Positions 22,849 to 35,972 of a stretch of 64,000 nucleotides of DNA are shown here, piece after piece; the stretch's first letter is position 1, and the number at the start of each line of letters is the position of its first letter. Both the position numbers and the translations under genes were made by a program. Source of the DNA: Stramonita haemastoma (Eukaryota > Mollusca > Gastropoda > Neogastropoda > Muricidae). Location: contig CM060320.1 in NCBI GenBank assembly GCA_030674155.1, positions 21,064,767 through 21,128,766 of the forward strand, in the 5' to 3' direction. The notes beneath the pieces are model-generated. The model was not told the origin of the DNA, did no database searches, and was given only the letters and a program-made list of their open reading frames with translations.

Positions 22849-25800
22849 AGTTTAGACTAGCGGTGCCTTGATCTCTACGTCATAAGGATATGACATCTTT
22901 CAACATAATGATGGTAAACTGTTGTTGTAGCTTACAAATGTGAATGAAGAGTACTGAATGTATAGCAAGCATATTATCGTAGATCTGTGTTTTTGCACTG
23001 CTGTTTAAATATGAATATTTCTCATCATAGACATCTTTGGTTAATAATATGTATATCTATAGAAATTTTGGATGATATTCTTCCTTTCTGTGTCATAAAA
23101 TATTTTGTCTAGTTGTGTCTTTAGTGGTTAATTATTGAAAGTTTCACTTACTGCCGTTAAAAGTAAGTATATTTAGACGCATTAATTACCGTTAGCTTCC
23201 AGCAATATAGTTGCTGATTAAGATGCAATATTGCATTTCAAAGTTTGAATTCTCTAGTTTATTTTGATATATGATTTGTGTAGTTTGTTTGTGCGGACGA
23301 AAAGATAGTCACCACTGAAGCTGCATAGGGAAACACAAAATGTCCTCCATTTGGGCTCAAATCTGTCGATTTGATTGCAGCTTCGTGGTGCTTTCTTTGA
23401 GGTCCGCGCAATATGCAAATATAGGAGGATGTGTGCGTAAGAGAGAGGGTCATCAAAGAGAGTCATCAAAAAGTGTCATCAGCGTGGAGTCGCCAGAGAG
23501 AGCGTCAGTCAGAGAAAGAAAGAAGATGAAATAAAAGAAGATTCCTAGCGACTGTCTTCCCTGAGTCTCCTGTTGCCTGGTTGCTGTGTATTGTTCCACG
23601 CTTTCCCTACCCTGCCTTTATTCTTGCTACTCGCACTATCACAATTGGCGCTGCGAGCAGGATAGGGATACTGGAGCGATAACAGTAACTGGGTAACTCG
23701 AGGCTCAACCTAGATTGGGAAGAACAGGGTACCATGCCAGCCAACAGCAAGAAGAGGAACAGAAGAGACGACTCTGAAACGAGTATTGCTGCCATGGCCC
23801 ACACATCTAGTGGTGAGGGCAGCGCACGTTCTCTGAAGATCGTCCAGATGCTCCCGCCTCCCGAGCTACCCAAGTTTTCTGGGGCTGAAGACATTGACAA
23901 CTTCATCCGGGAGGCCAAGTTGCTGTTACAGCTGCACCCAATGTCCGACGGAGCAGCTGCTGCCTGGGTGTTTGGTTCGCTGTGGGGACAGGCAAAGCAG
24001 CAGATCCTCTCCATGGAGCCGGCAGAACTGGACAGCCCTGAGAAAATCCTTGGCATCCTGGAACGGCACTGGGGCCAGCAGCAAGACGCGTTCACTCTTG
24101 CTGCTGCATTTTTCAAGCGGCAGCAGGGACTCGCTGAGTCTGCTAGCGAGTACGCCACTGCCCTGAGGATCCTCTGGGCCAAGGTCAACACTGCCCAGGC
24201 CGTCAGCCTGTCTCCAGCCATGCTGTGCTGGGCCTTTGTCAACGGGCTACACTCGAGCTCCATGCGGAGAGACCTGAGACGCTTCCTGAGGTACAGACCA
24301 GAGTCTACATTCCAGGAGGTGACCAGGGAGGCTCAACACTGGCTGAGGGAAGACGGGGGCCCAGACACGATGACAACAAGCAGCTGCTCTGGACCCAGGC
24401 GTTTTGCACCGCCTGGAGGCCCAGATCGCCACCCTCACGGCAGAGAATGCCGTCAGAAAACAGATGATACGAGAGCGACAGGATCCAACCACCTCGTCTC
24501 CGGGTGCGCCACTGCGGCAGACCGGTCAACGGCAGAGGGGCCGTGGACCTCATGGCCCACGTCGGCGTGGCCTGGCCTGCTGGTGGTGTCGACGCGGGGG
24601 CCATCGTGAGGCAGACTGCTGGGCCAAGCAGTCATACCAGCGACGGCGCCGCATCGGGGAGGCTGGACTGGGGACGCTGACTGTGCAGAGAGGACAGTGT
24701 GGGCAGGTCGTCGGCAGTCTCGAGGGTGTTGAAGGTGGCAGGCCTGTTGGGGGGCCATGTGCCACAGCACAGTGTGTGAAACAACCTGTCCCAGTGCCAC
24801 GGAGACGCCGCCGACGGCGACGACGAAGACGACGGTCGACGGCATATGAACACCTACCTCCAACTGTGCCATCAAACCGGCGCTATAAACAGTATCAGGC
24901 AACCTCGGCTTTGGATAGATCTGGTAGTTCTGGCTACGAGTCAGAGACTGAACTTGTTCCTGTTCCAGTCCCAAGACGTTCTCTACAGCCAGTGGTAGGT
25001 GGTGCTGAAGGGACTGTACATCCTAAGGACTTTCGGCCGGTGACTACACTTTTACAGGTGGACAAGAGGTACCCTTCTTCGACTAGCTCTGACAGAGAAT
25101 CAGAGACAGACAGTGGTGATGAAGTGAACAGTGTGTGTGTTGCTGCCCCTATTCCAGCCCCGAGACGTTCTTTACTAGGCTGTTGGCCTTCATGGGAGAA
25201 GCCAAGACAGTCTTACAAGCGGTATGTAAATAACTAATAATAATTGTTGGAAATTCACCAGATAAAAGACGGATCTTAAGAAAGGAAAAAAAAAAAAGAA
25301 GAAGACATTTTTACTTTGTTTTCGGCATAAGCTTTTGTATGTTGTGAAAGCTTGTCATTTTCATATTCTTGTGATGTTGTTAGCTTAAAACACTGCATGA
25401 CTGATCAATACATTTGCTTCTTTTTTTCTGGATTGAATAACAGGTAAAAATATTGAATGTAGCATGTTCCTGTACATTGAATCGGGGCATTGAGAAAATG
25501 TGTTCAAAAAAAAAAAAAAAAAAAAAGTCCCCATTAAGTGCCATTTCAAGTCAAAAGAAAAAAACAACACATTTTACCCAGTTGAATGAACAGAACACTG
25601 AAGAAGCCAGTGTCGTCAGTATATGATGAGAAAGAGCACGACTTCCGAGATATTTTGCTCAAATAGCAATCCCTCTGTAGTCTGTGATGACTCTTAACTT
25701 TATCTTGACAACAGATAAAATTTGTCTAAATACACATTTTCTTTAGTCGGCCATAGCTCTTATTGTCGAAGCAGAAGCTGTGTACTGATTTACGAAGACT

Positions 25801-27952
25801 CCTGTTAATATAACAGATCTCCGCTAGATAATAGCAGTGCAAGCTCGGAAAATGAAACAACAACCCGGTTTTTGTTACGACTTTGCCGTCAAAATAACAT
25901 GTATCAGTAAATGCCGTGTGTCTTCTTTGATATTCTGCTTGAAAGTGTTGATTTAATCCGTTTTATGATTACAATGTTAAGATTGCATATATACAATAGA
26001 AGCATGAATATTGCGATTCACTGTATTCTCTTGCTGTGAAAGAGTTAGATTTAATGCTATGGTTGTCATTTCTGTAGATGTTGTGTATGACTTGTTTAAT
26101 TCTTTAGTGGATCTATATTTAAGTTTGCGATTTTGTAAGACCTAAAAACACTATGGTGTGGCTATTGTGTTGACAAGGGAACTGTATAAAATAAAGAAAA
26201 TCTAGAAGTCTATGCTTAGTTTAGCCACAGATCTAGTGGTCGAAAAATAATTTGTTCAAAACTAACAATTGCTCACTATAGTTAAAGCTGCTTGCAAGAG
26301 GAGAAAAAAAAAAGCAGGTGGAAGTTAAAGTATTAGATCAGAAGGAAAAAAAAGCAACTTTCATCCTGTTTGCATTCACACTAACTGTACTATGAATAAC
26401 ATGTTTGATTCTGAAGTGTCTGGCTCACATAGCAGCTTTATTGTAGACAGTAATGGTCTGTAAAATTTATTGAGACATCCCATCGTCTACAAGATTATTC
26501 TGTGTGATGACTTTAGAAGATGTAGTTGCTCAATAAGAACAATCCGGCTCACATAACAGATTTTCTCTAGTTTGTGGCATAATTATTTCAGATGATTAAC
26601 TACCTACATGTATAGATCTAACTGCTTTACTGACAGGCTGTAATACGTTTAGTGACAAGAAGTGTTAGGAGGTTTTTGTTCACAAGATCTGTATTATCCT
26701 GGAGAATGTGAGATATCTTGCTTTTTCTTAAACAGTACTGCTAAATACTAACCACTGTAGTTTTGTGTAGGTGTGTCAGCGCGGACGCTGACAGAGTTTG
26801 TGGGGGGAGGTGTAGCCGTGTGCACTTGTGTGTGTTGCTTAACCAGAGAGAGAGAGAGAGAGAGAGAGAGTTAGTTTAGACTAGCGGTGCCTTGATCTCT
26901 ACGTCATAAGGATATGACATCTTTCAACATAATGATGGTAAACTGTTGTTGTAGCTTACAAATGTGAATGAAGAGTACTGAATGTATAGCAAGCATATTA
27001 TCGTAGATCTGTGTTTTTGCACTGCTGTTTAAATATGAATATTTCTCATCATAGACATCTTTGGTTAATAATATGTATATCTGTAGAAATTTTGGATGAT
27101 ATTCTTCCTTTCTGTGTCATAAAATATTTTGTCTAGTTGTGTCTTTAGTGGTTAATTATTGAAAGTTTCACTTACTGCCGTTAAAAGTAAGTATATTTAG
27201 ACGCATTAATTACCGTTAGCTTCCAGCAATATAGTTGCTGATTAAGATGCAATATTGCATTTCAAAGTTTGAATTCTCTAGTTTATTTTGATATATGATT
27301 TGTGTAGTTTGTTTGCGCGGACGAAAAGATAGTCACCACTGAAGCTGCATAGGGAAACACAAAATGTCCTCCATTTGGGCTCAAATCTGTCGATTTGATT
27401 GCAGCTTCGTGGTGCTTTCTTTGAGGTCCGCGCAATATGCAAATATAGGAGGATGTGTGCGTAAGAGAGAGGGTCATCAAAGAGAGTCATCAAAAAGTGT
27501 CATCAGCGTGGAGTCGCCAGAGAGAGCGTCAGTCAGAGAAAGAAAGAAGATGAAATAAAAGAAGATTCCTAGCGACTGTCTTCCCTGAGTCTCCTGTTGC
27601 CTGGTTGCTGTGTATTGTTCCACGCTTTCCCTACCCTGCCTTTATCCTTGCTACTCGCACTATCACATTACATCCAGTCCCCGTGTGTATGCAGTTTTGT
27701 AAATGTCATCTGTTCCCACCGGCACATGATGGCCTACTCTTACGAAAAGCAGAACAGGATTTAACGTGTGTGCAAGATGTTCTGCGTGCGTTCGCACACG
27801 GGGCCTCGGTTTAAAGTCTCATCCGAAGGACTTTTGGGGAGAGTGGAGTCAGCACTGATGTTAACTCCAGGAGAAAAATCTCCTCGACCAGATTCGAACC
27901 CGGGTCTTCAAATTGCCAGCGCAATGTTCTGACCACTAGGCTATCCGTCCCC

Positions 27953-27989
<37 letters not shown>

Positions 27990-30648
27990 AATGATGATGA
28001 TGATGATTATAGGTTCCAAATAATTTGCATACCTTTATTTTAATCAGAGAGAGAAAGAGAGAATTTTTCTTAGTTTTAGATTTTTTTATTTAGATATTCT
28101 ATAACTATGTCACATGTGGTTTGTTGTAAGACTTGTAAAACTTGTATACTGCTGCTTTAACTTAAGTACTGTATGCATGTATACACTTTTTCTTCCTTTA
28201 AAATTATCATGTGCCTCTGTGACGATTCTGAACAATATGATTACACCATGCTGAGCAAAAGAAAGTTGTTGAATCTGATCTCATGAAAAACAATGGGACA
28301 GGTGACTGTTTCAGCTTTTTAATTATTTCGATAGGACAAAATTGAATCCTGAAAGACTTTGGGATGATAAGACTGCTAAGATTTTTTTTATAGAGTAGGT
28401 CCATGATTGATAAGGGATAGGAGAAAGTGGGCAGTACTGATCTTTGCTAGTACTGCTAAATTTTTTTTTTTTTTTATCAAACTCTCAGACAGCAACTATT
28501 TTATCTTTCAAATGTGTGAAAATGCGTTGTACTGCTGTGAAGCACCTGACAACGAGTCAGGCCCAGCACATCTAACTTCAGAATGGGAGAGAACTGATAT
28601 CTTTTAAGTCCTTCTGTTTTTTGTTTTTTTTGTTTGTTTGTTTTTTTAAGGGCAGAATATTAGACCAAGACAGCAGAAAAAACAAGAAGAAGGTGACAGA
28701 AAGAAAAGGAATAAGACAGAAACAAAGTGAGGGATAGAAAAGAGGGAATTCTGAGCATAGAATTGGCAGAAGAGGAGGATGCTGGTTTTTTGTTGGTTTT
28801 TTTACTGACAAAACCCCGGCATCTCCATGGGGGGAGTCCTGCTGAATGAATAGACTGGAAGTTTTATGGTTGAGAAGGTGTACAATACAGTTTTGCTATA
28901 GAACAATATTTCAGCGGTTAGAATCAAAGACTGCCAGAACACCACAGTATGCTTGGAACACACTGATTCTTTTGTTAATTAAATGACATTGAAGTAAGCC
29001 TCCCTTACTGCTAAGAGTCATGATCCAGAATGAAAATAAAAACTGAGCATAATCTTGTTTAGTTTTGTCAGATTTAGTGCTGTAATAATGACACTGAACT
29101 CATCACCCCCACTCCCCACCCACCCCCAAAAGATAACATAAACAGTGGAAAGTAAACATAACACTGTAAACAGTAACAAAGAAAAAAACAACATCTTTTA
29201 ACTCTTCTCTGCTGCAGGGGCTTTCCTGTACGTGAAGGACATCTTGCAAAAGCCCCAGTTCAAGAACTACACTGTTGAAGATGTGAAAGCAGTCGTTCAG
29301 AACAACGACAAGCAACGCTTTCATCTGAAAACAGATGAAGAAACGGGCCAATTAAAGATACGTGCCAACCAGGGACACACTCTTCAGGTATCTCAACAAA
29401 TATTTTTCTTTTTTCTCTTACAAAATCATTTTTTGGGGGTGGGGGGTTGCAGAGGTATTAGGTTCACAATTGGTGAGATCGTGTGAGTACATCTTGAAGG
29501 TGGCCACATTCCATCTTCAGGTATGATGTCTAAACAGGATGCCACTGTGCATACATTTTTATTTTGTTATCCATTCCTACCTGGTGGATCAGTAGTCTAG
29601 AAAGGGAGAAGTCCAGGTTTGATTCCTGTTTTTCCCCAAAACTTTTTTCCTGTCCATTTAGACTGTGAGTGGTGGTCTTGGTGCTGGTCTTTTGGATAAT
29701 GGTCTTTAGGATGAGACACTAAACCAAGGTCCAGAGTCCAACACACTTTTAGCACACATAAAAGAACCCAAGCAACAAGAGAGTTGTCCCTGGCAAAATT
29801 CTGTAGAAAAAGCTATGTTTGTAGGGAACAAATGCATTGTATGTAGATGGAAATAGGGAGAAAAAAAAAACAGGGTGGCCCTGCACTTGTGGCCACGCAC
29901 TTTTCCCAGGGAGAGCAGTTCAAATTTCATGCAGAGAAATCTGCCATGACTTAAAAGTTGTATAAATACCTACAGGTGATGGCCTGTTACTCTTCAAAAG
30001 GTGGAATGTGATCTAACATGTGTGCAAGATTGACTATGCAAATGTCTATGCGTGGGATCTTGATTTGGAGTCTCAAATGAAGGACTGTAAAAAATGTGAA
30101 CCAGTACACATGTTGGTGCCAAAGAGGAAGTCTCTTCTATCTTAGAGACCAGTGTGTTGTACTGAACTCATGACCTTTCAATCAAGTTTCAAGCTTCATG
30201 CCCACTCAGCCAGCTAGGTTCCTGGTATTATTTTTCACAACAAAATCATTTATTAATGTTTACATTATTACGGATAAAAATAGACTTCCTTGATACCGTT
30301 TTATGTTTAAGATATCACCCAAAGCTCGTGTTCATTTGCCAGGTAAGAGGAAGGGTCCACACCTGTTTGAACAGTTTAGAGAGTATATGTTCACATTCTG
30401 ATTTTAGTGTGTGTTTTCGCCTTCAGTTTTCAGTTTAGAGGGTCTCTGCCTTTTTCACTTTTTTAATGAGGCCAAGATAAACCATTATATGCTTGACAAG
30501 AATAGTCCGTTTACAGCTTTTCCATCATAAGCATTTTTATTTTGTCATTAATTGCTGTTCATAAGCATGGATTGAAAAAAAAAAACACTTGATAATATAT
30601 AGTTTTGTTATATACATTGCACACACCCACACGTGCACACACATGCAC

Positions 30649-30737
<89 letters not shown>

Positions 30738-33577
30738 ACTACTTTCTTTTTCTTCTGTACCCCCCTGGATGTAATTAATAATGGATTTTGTTTTCGAGCG
30801 TGTATGTTATCTTTGCTACTTTTCTACTTCCAAACTGGTCCTGCTCAAGATAATAGCTTTTCTCCCCCCCCCACCCCCCCTACTTCCCTCTTTTTAACAG
30901 GTGTCAGATCTTGATTTGGAACCCATCACCAGTGTGGAGCAGTTTCCAGTTGTCATACATGGTACCTACTACAGGTACTGGGATTCTATTCGACGCCAGG
31001 TAAGGCTAGCTCATTGATGTTAAACGTCATAGCTCAAGCTACAATACTTACTACACTCCAGAATTCTGTGTTGTAGCTATTTATAGGGCTTTTTAAAATA
31101 AAAAAAACAACACTTAATGTGTTTAATCCAGTTCAAGTGGATTGGTAGTCTAGAGGTAACGCACCTGCCTAAAAAGTGAAAAGTTCGGGTTTTAAGTGTA
31201 TGATGGTTCGATCCCCGTTTCTGCCCCCAACTTTCCCCCCATCTGCTAGATCTTGAGTGGTGGTCTAGGTGCTAGTCTTTTGGATGAGACGATAAACTGA
31301 GGTCCGGTATGCAATACTCATTTAGTGTATATAAAAGAACCCATGGCAACAAGAGAGTGTTTTTTAGCAAAAATTCTGTAGAAAATAGCTATTCTGATAG
31401 GAAACCAAATGCATATACAGTAAGGAAAAGAAAAAAAAAAGGTGGCACTGCTCTTGTGGAAACACACCCTCCGTAGGGAAAGCAATCCAAATTTCACACA
31501 GAGAAATCTGACAGTGGTATACAATGCAATACAATACAATACAATACAATACAATACAATACAATACAATACAATATAATACAAAATAAATTTTTTAAAA
31601 GTACACGTGCTGTCATCTGAATCAGTTTCCTTATGAATGAGTCCTTTCCCTTTAACTGTCAGTTGCTTTGCTTGGTTTGGTTGGGGGTGTTTTTTGATTT
31701 AGTGTATTTTGTTTTTCGATGAAATGGCCTTCTCTTCCAAAAAGCAGGACAGGTTTTTAACATGTGTGCACAATGTTCTGTGTGCATTCACACATGCCAC
31801 CTCAGTCCATAGTCTCATCTGAAGGACTTAATCGTAAACTTTCAGTCTGATTTACTCATCAAACTGGGAAGAAAGAGCAAGGCTTAGAAAAAAAAACAAA
31901 AAAAACAAGAACCTCGCTGTTTAAATTGTTAGGCAGGTGAATATTTTAACCATCCTGCCACCTTCCTTGCTGTGTGTGTGTGCAGGGTCTGAAGAGGATG
32001 AAAAGAATGCATGTCCACTTTGCAGCTGGGGAGCCAGGCCAGAGCGGAGTCATTAGCGGTAAGGGGAGAGATGGGACACGAAACATTATTGTTGTAACAC
32101 AGTGGAGAAACACGAAACATTATTGTTGTAACAGTGGAGAAACATGAAACACTACTGTTGTAGCACAGTGGAGAAACACTAACACTATTATTGAAAAAAA
32201 CAACGTACACTATTATTGTAACAGAGTGGAGAAACCTGAAACATTATTATTGTAACAGAGTGGAGAAACACGAAACATTATTGTTGTAACAGAGTGGAAA
32301 AACACGAAACATTATTATTGTAACAGAGTGAAGAAACGTGAAACATTATTATTGTAACAGAGTGGAGAAACGTGAAACATTGTTATTGTAACAGAGTGGG
32401 AAAACATGAAACATTATTGTTGTAACAGAGTGGAAAAACATGAAACATTATTATTGTAACAGAGTGGAGAAACACGAAACATTATTATTGTAACAGAGTG
32501 GAGAAACACGAAACATTGTTATTGTAACATAGTGGAGAAACATGAAACATTATTGTTGTAGCAGAGTGGAGAAACACGAAACATTATTATTGTAACAGAG
32601 TGGAGAAACATGAAACATTATTATTGTAACAGAGTGGAGAAACACGAAACATTGTTGTTGTAACAGAGTGGAGAAACACGAAACATTATTATTGTAACAG
32701 AGTGGAGAAACACGAAACATTGTTGTTGTAACAGAGTGGAGAAACACGAAACGTTATTGTTGTAACAGAGTGGAGATCTAAAAAAATTTTTTTAAAAACA
32801 AAGATAGAGTGGAGATCTTTCATCTCCCATCTCTGCACTATAGCTCGGGTGGGGGTATGGCTAGACAGTTAGGATGTGGCCTCTCAAAAGAGACTACATA
32901 AATACTACATTTCACCATGAAGACAAAGTGTATGCGATGGAGGGTTTTCAACCACCACCCAAGGAAACCAAATGTCACACACTTCGCAGGTGTGTCCCAG
33001 TTTAGAAACCCGATGCTGCGATAGGACCGTGATGCTATGGGAGGTAATCCACTTACCGCCCCCCATCATATTATGCTAATGAACAAAGACTTCCCTTGTG
33101 GTGGTCTTACACAACTGCATCGCTGCAGACTTTTACTTTGCTCACAGGTCTGTTCTTATTCAGAATGGTCTTGTCTGGATGGCTTGTGATGTGTTGTGTT
33201 GTTTTGCATTGTGTTGTAATGTAGTGCATTGCTTTCTGTTGGATTGTATTGTTGTTGTTGTTGTCTTTAATTTAACAGCTGTTCACTCTCAGTGATATTA
33301 GGCGAGGAAAGTGGGCAGTATAGTGGAAGTTGAAGGGAGTGGAAGGGGTGGAAGGAGAAAAGACAGGAGAGATCAGGATTGGATTGGATTGTATTGTATA
33401 ATCACAGCAGTTTTAAGAGTTCTTCATGCTCTTTATTGGACACTAATTGGTGGTCTAGAGGTAACATGCCTGCCTAGAAAGCGAAAAGTCCAGGTCGGAA
33501 TGTGCGGTGGTTCGAATCCTGTTTGGGCCCCAAACTTTCCCCCATCCATTAGACCATGAGTGGTGGTCTGGGTGCTA

Positions 33578-33608
<31 letters not shown>

Positions 33609-34286
33609 CATGTGTTACACATCATATTTTAGCACACATAAAAGAACCCACAGCAACAAGAGGGTTGTTCCTGGTAAAATTCTGTAGAAAAAAGCCACTC
33701 TGATAAGGAAACAAATACAGTTGCAGACAGAAAAAAGTAAAAAATAATAATGGGTGGTGCTGCACTTGTGGCGATGTGCTCTCCCCGGGAAGAGCAGCCC
33801 GAATTTCATGCAGAGAAACCTGCTGTGACATAAAGTGGTATAAAAAAAATAAAATAAAATAAAACAGCAACTATTGTTGTCTGTCATATGAGGGAAAATA
33901 TGTTGCACCATGGTTATTAAGCACTGAACTTGAAGTTTACCTGGAAGATTGTAAAAATCCCTTCACAAGACACCATCAAGGTTCAAATCCACAACTTCAT
34001 GGACACATGGGATTGAAGCCTAATGGTCTTAACCACTTGGCTACACTATCTGTCATGATTATATAATTTTATTCTTCCTTAGAGAAAACAGGATTGATTT
34101 TTGCAGATGGATCATTTTTGTACCGTTGTTTCAGGCATGCGAAGCTCTTGTGATGTGATCATCTACCTGGATCTGGAAAAGGCTCTAGCAGGTATGGATA
34201 AGTGGGGTGGGAATACATACTTTTTTTTCCTAAGGTGTGTGGTTTTTGGTGGCTTTCTGTCATTGGTGCTTGGAATGTCTGAAAGG

Positions 34287-34365
<79 letters not shown>

Positions 34366-35059
34366 GTGTGTGTGAACCATATGGATTTGCTACGAATGGT
34401 ACGAGAGAAACGGGCCTACCTGTAGACATTTTAGAATTGAGATGATTTGATTTTGATCATTTGATTGAATAAAATGCCTAAGTTATGATGATGTATAAGC
34501 ATAGATTTGTTTTAATTTTGATGTACATGTGTTCACATTGTGCAGGAGGACTGAAATAGAATTGAAATGATTTGATTTTGATCATTTGATTGAATAAAAT
34601 GCCTAAGTTATGATGATGTATAAGCATAGATTTGTTTTAATTTTGATGTACATGTGTTCACATTGTGCAGGAGGACTGAAATTTTTCCGTTCAGCCAACA
34701 GTGTGATACTGTGTGGAGGAAACGAAGATGGCGTCATCTCCACAGAATTCTTCAAGAGGGTGGTGGACAGGAAGACAGGTGAAAATGAATGATTATTCAC
34801 TTTTTGTCTTTGGCACATTTCTGTTCATATATCTTGCCAATCCTTTGTTGATTGCGAAGCAGCTAGCTTACTTACACGTAGCTGTTTGTGCTTGTGTATG
34901 TCTGTCTGGAAGCTGATTTCCGACTATTAATAATGATGATAATATATGGAATTTATATAGCGCCGAATCTTGTGAAGCAAATTTGTAAATCAAAGCTCTT
35001 GCATTCAAATCAGTCATGCACATGCAACCTTTCACAAATAAAATGAATAATTTATATTT

Positions 35060-35117
<58 letters not shown>

Positions 35118-35940
35118 CAAGGCGATGGAGATGGAGGACACTGATTGAAAGTAGGAACAGGTGTGAAGTGTTATGATGGAAGAAGATCCTAGGTAGGAAA
35201 TAAGAGTGTCTTTAGGTTGGATTTGAATGTGTCAAATGAAGGATTTTGGCAATGGGTTATTAGTTTATGTTTTGAATAAAAATGTGCAGATTATTATCTT
35301 GTCATTTGTGTGTGATAGGGCTTCTTTTGCAGCTTATGTATATTTGCTTTGCATTGTAAACATGAGTGTAAGCTGTTTGATTATATCACAGCTAAATTGT
35401 GGGTGTGTTTGTGGGTGTGTGTGCACGCGTGCATTTTTTAATATTCTTTTATTTCGAGGATAACGGAATAGGCACACATGTGCCTATTTATATCCAGTTC
35501 CTGTGTGTATGCAGTTTTGTAACAACAGCCTACTCTTCGGAAAAGTGGAACAGGTTTTAATGTGTGTGCAAGATATTCTGCATGTGTTCACACATGGGAC
35601 CTCAGTTTATGGTCTCATCCAAAGAACGTGCATGTGTGTGCGTGTGTGTGCATGCGCGCACATGTATGTGTGTGTGTGTATGCGTGTGCACGCAAGTGCA
35701 TGCTTGTGTGTGTTGGTGCTTTCATGCCTGTGTTTTCTTGTATTTTGTAATATCCTGCCTTATCTCACCAAAAATATGAAGGAAAATAAGTTTTTACATT
35801 GTTCCTTTTACATGTCTGTGAACCGTTTTCCCTTTTAAACACACCCAGAAACAGTTTTCCTCTCCTTTTTTTTTCTTTTTTGATCCTCGGCTAGAGCATC
35901 AAGGCCCACTAATGGTGAGATTTTGCATTTGTGACTGTAT

Positions 35941-35972
<32 letters not shown>

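Larger units (their letters stand above)
22779..27667 (+). mobile_element. Non-autonomous (gag-only) LTR retrotransposon in TRPT1 intron 2
   Basis: A complete 4.9-kb element. Its LTRs (22779-23643 and 26811-27667) start TGTAGCC and end ATCACA. A primer-binding site follows the 5' LTR and a polypurine tract precedes the 3' LTR. It is flanked by a 4-bp duplication, TTAC (22775-22778 and 27668-27671). The internal part encodes Gag (23734-25237) and then about 1.57 kb of AT-rich sequence with no open frame resembling protease, reverse transcriptase, RNase H or integrase. It must therefore rely on another element's enzymes. The Gag type (capsid plus CCHC knuckle) suggests a Ty3/Gypsy relative. It lies in the sense orientation of the host gene. 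Confidence 0.93.

Noticed and set aside
23607..24263. 218-codon minus-strand frame
   Set aside because: It is a shadow of the GC-rich gag coding region on the plus strand.
32073..32775. Possible CRISPR-like array
   Set aside because: The 34-bp units are head-to-tail without unique spacers, in an intron of a eukaryotic gene; it is a minisatellite.
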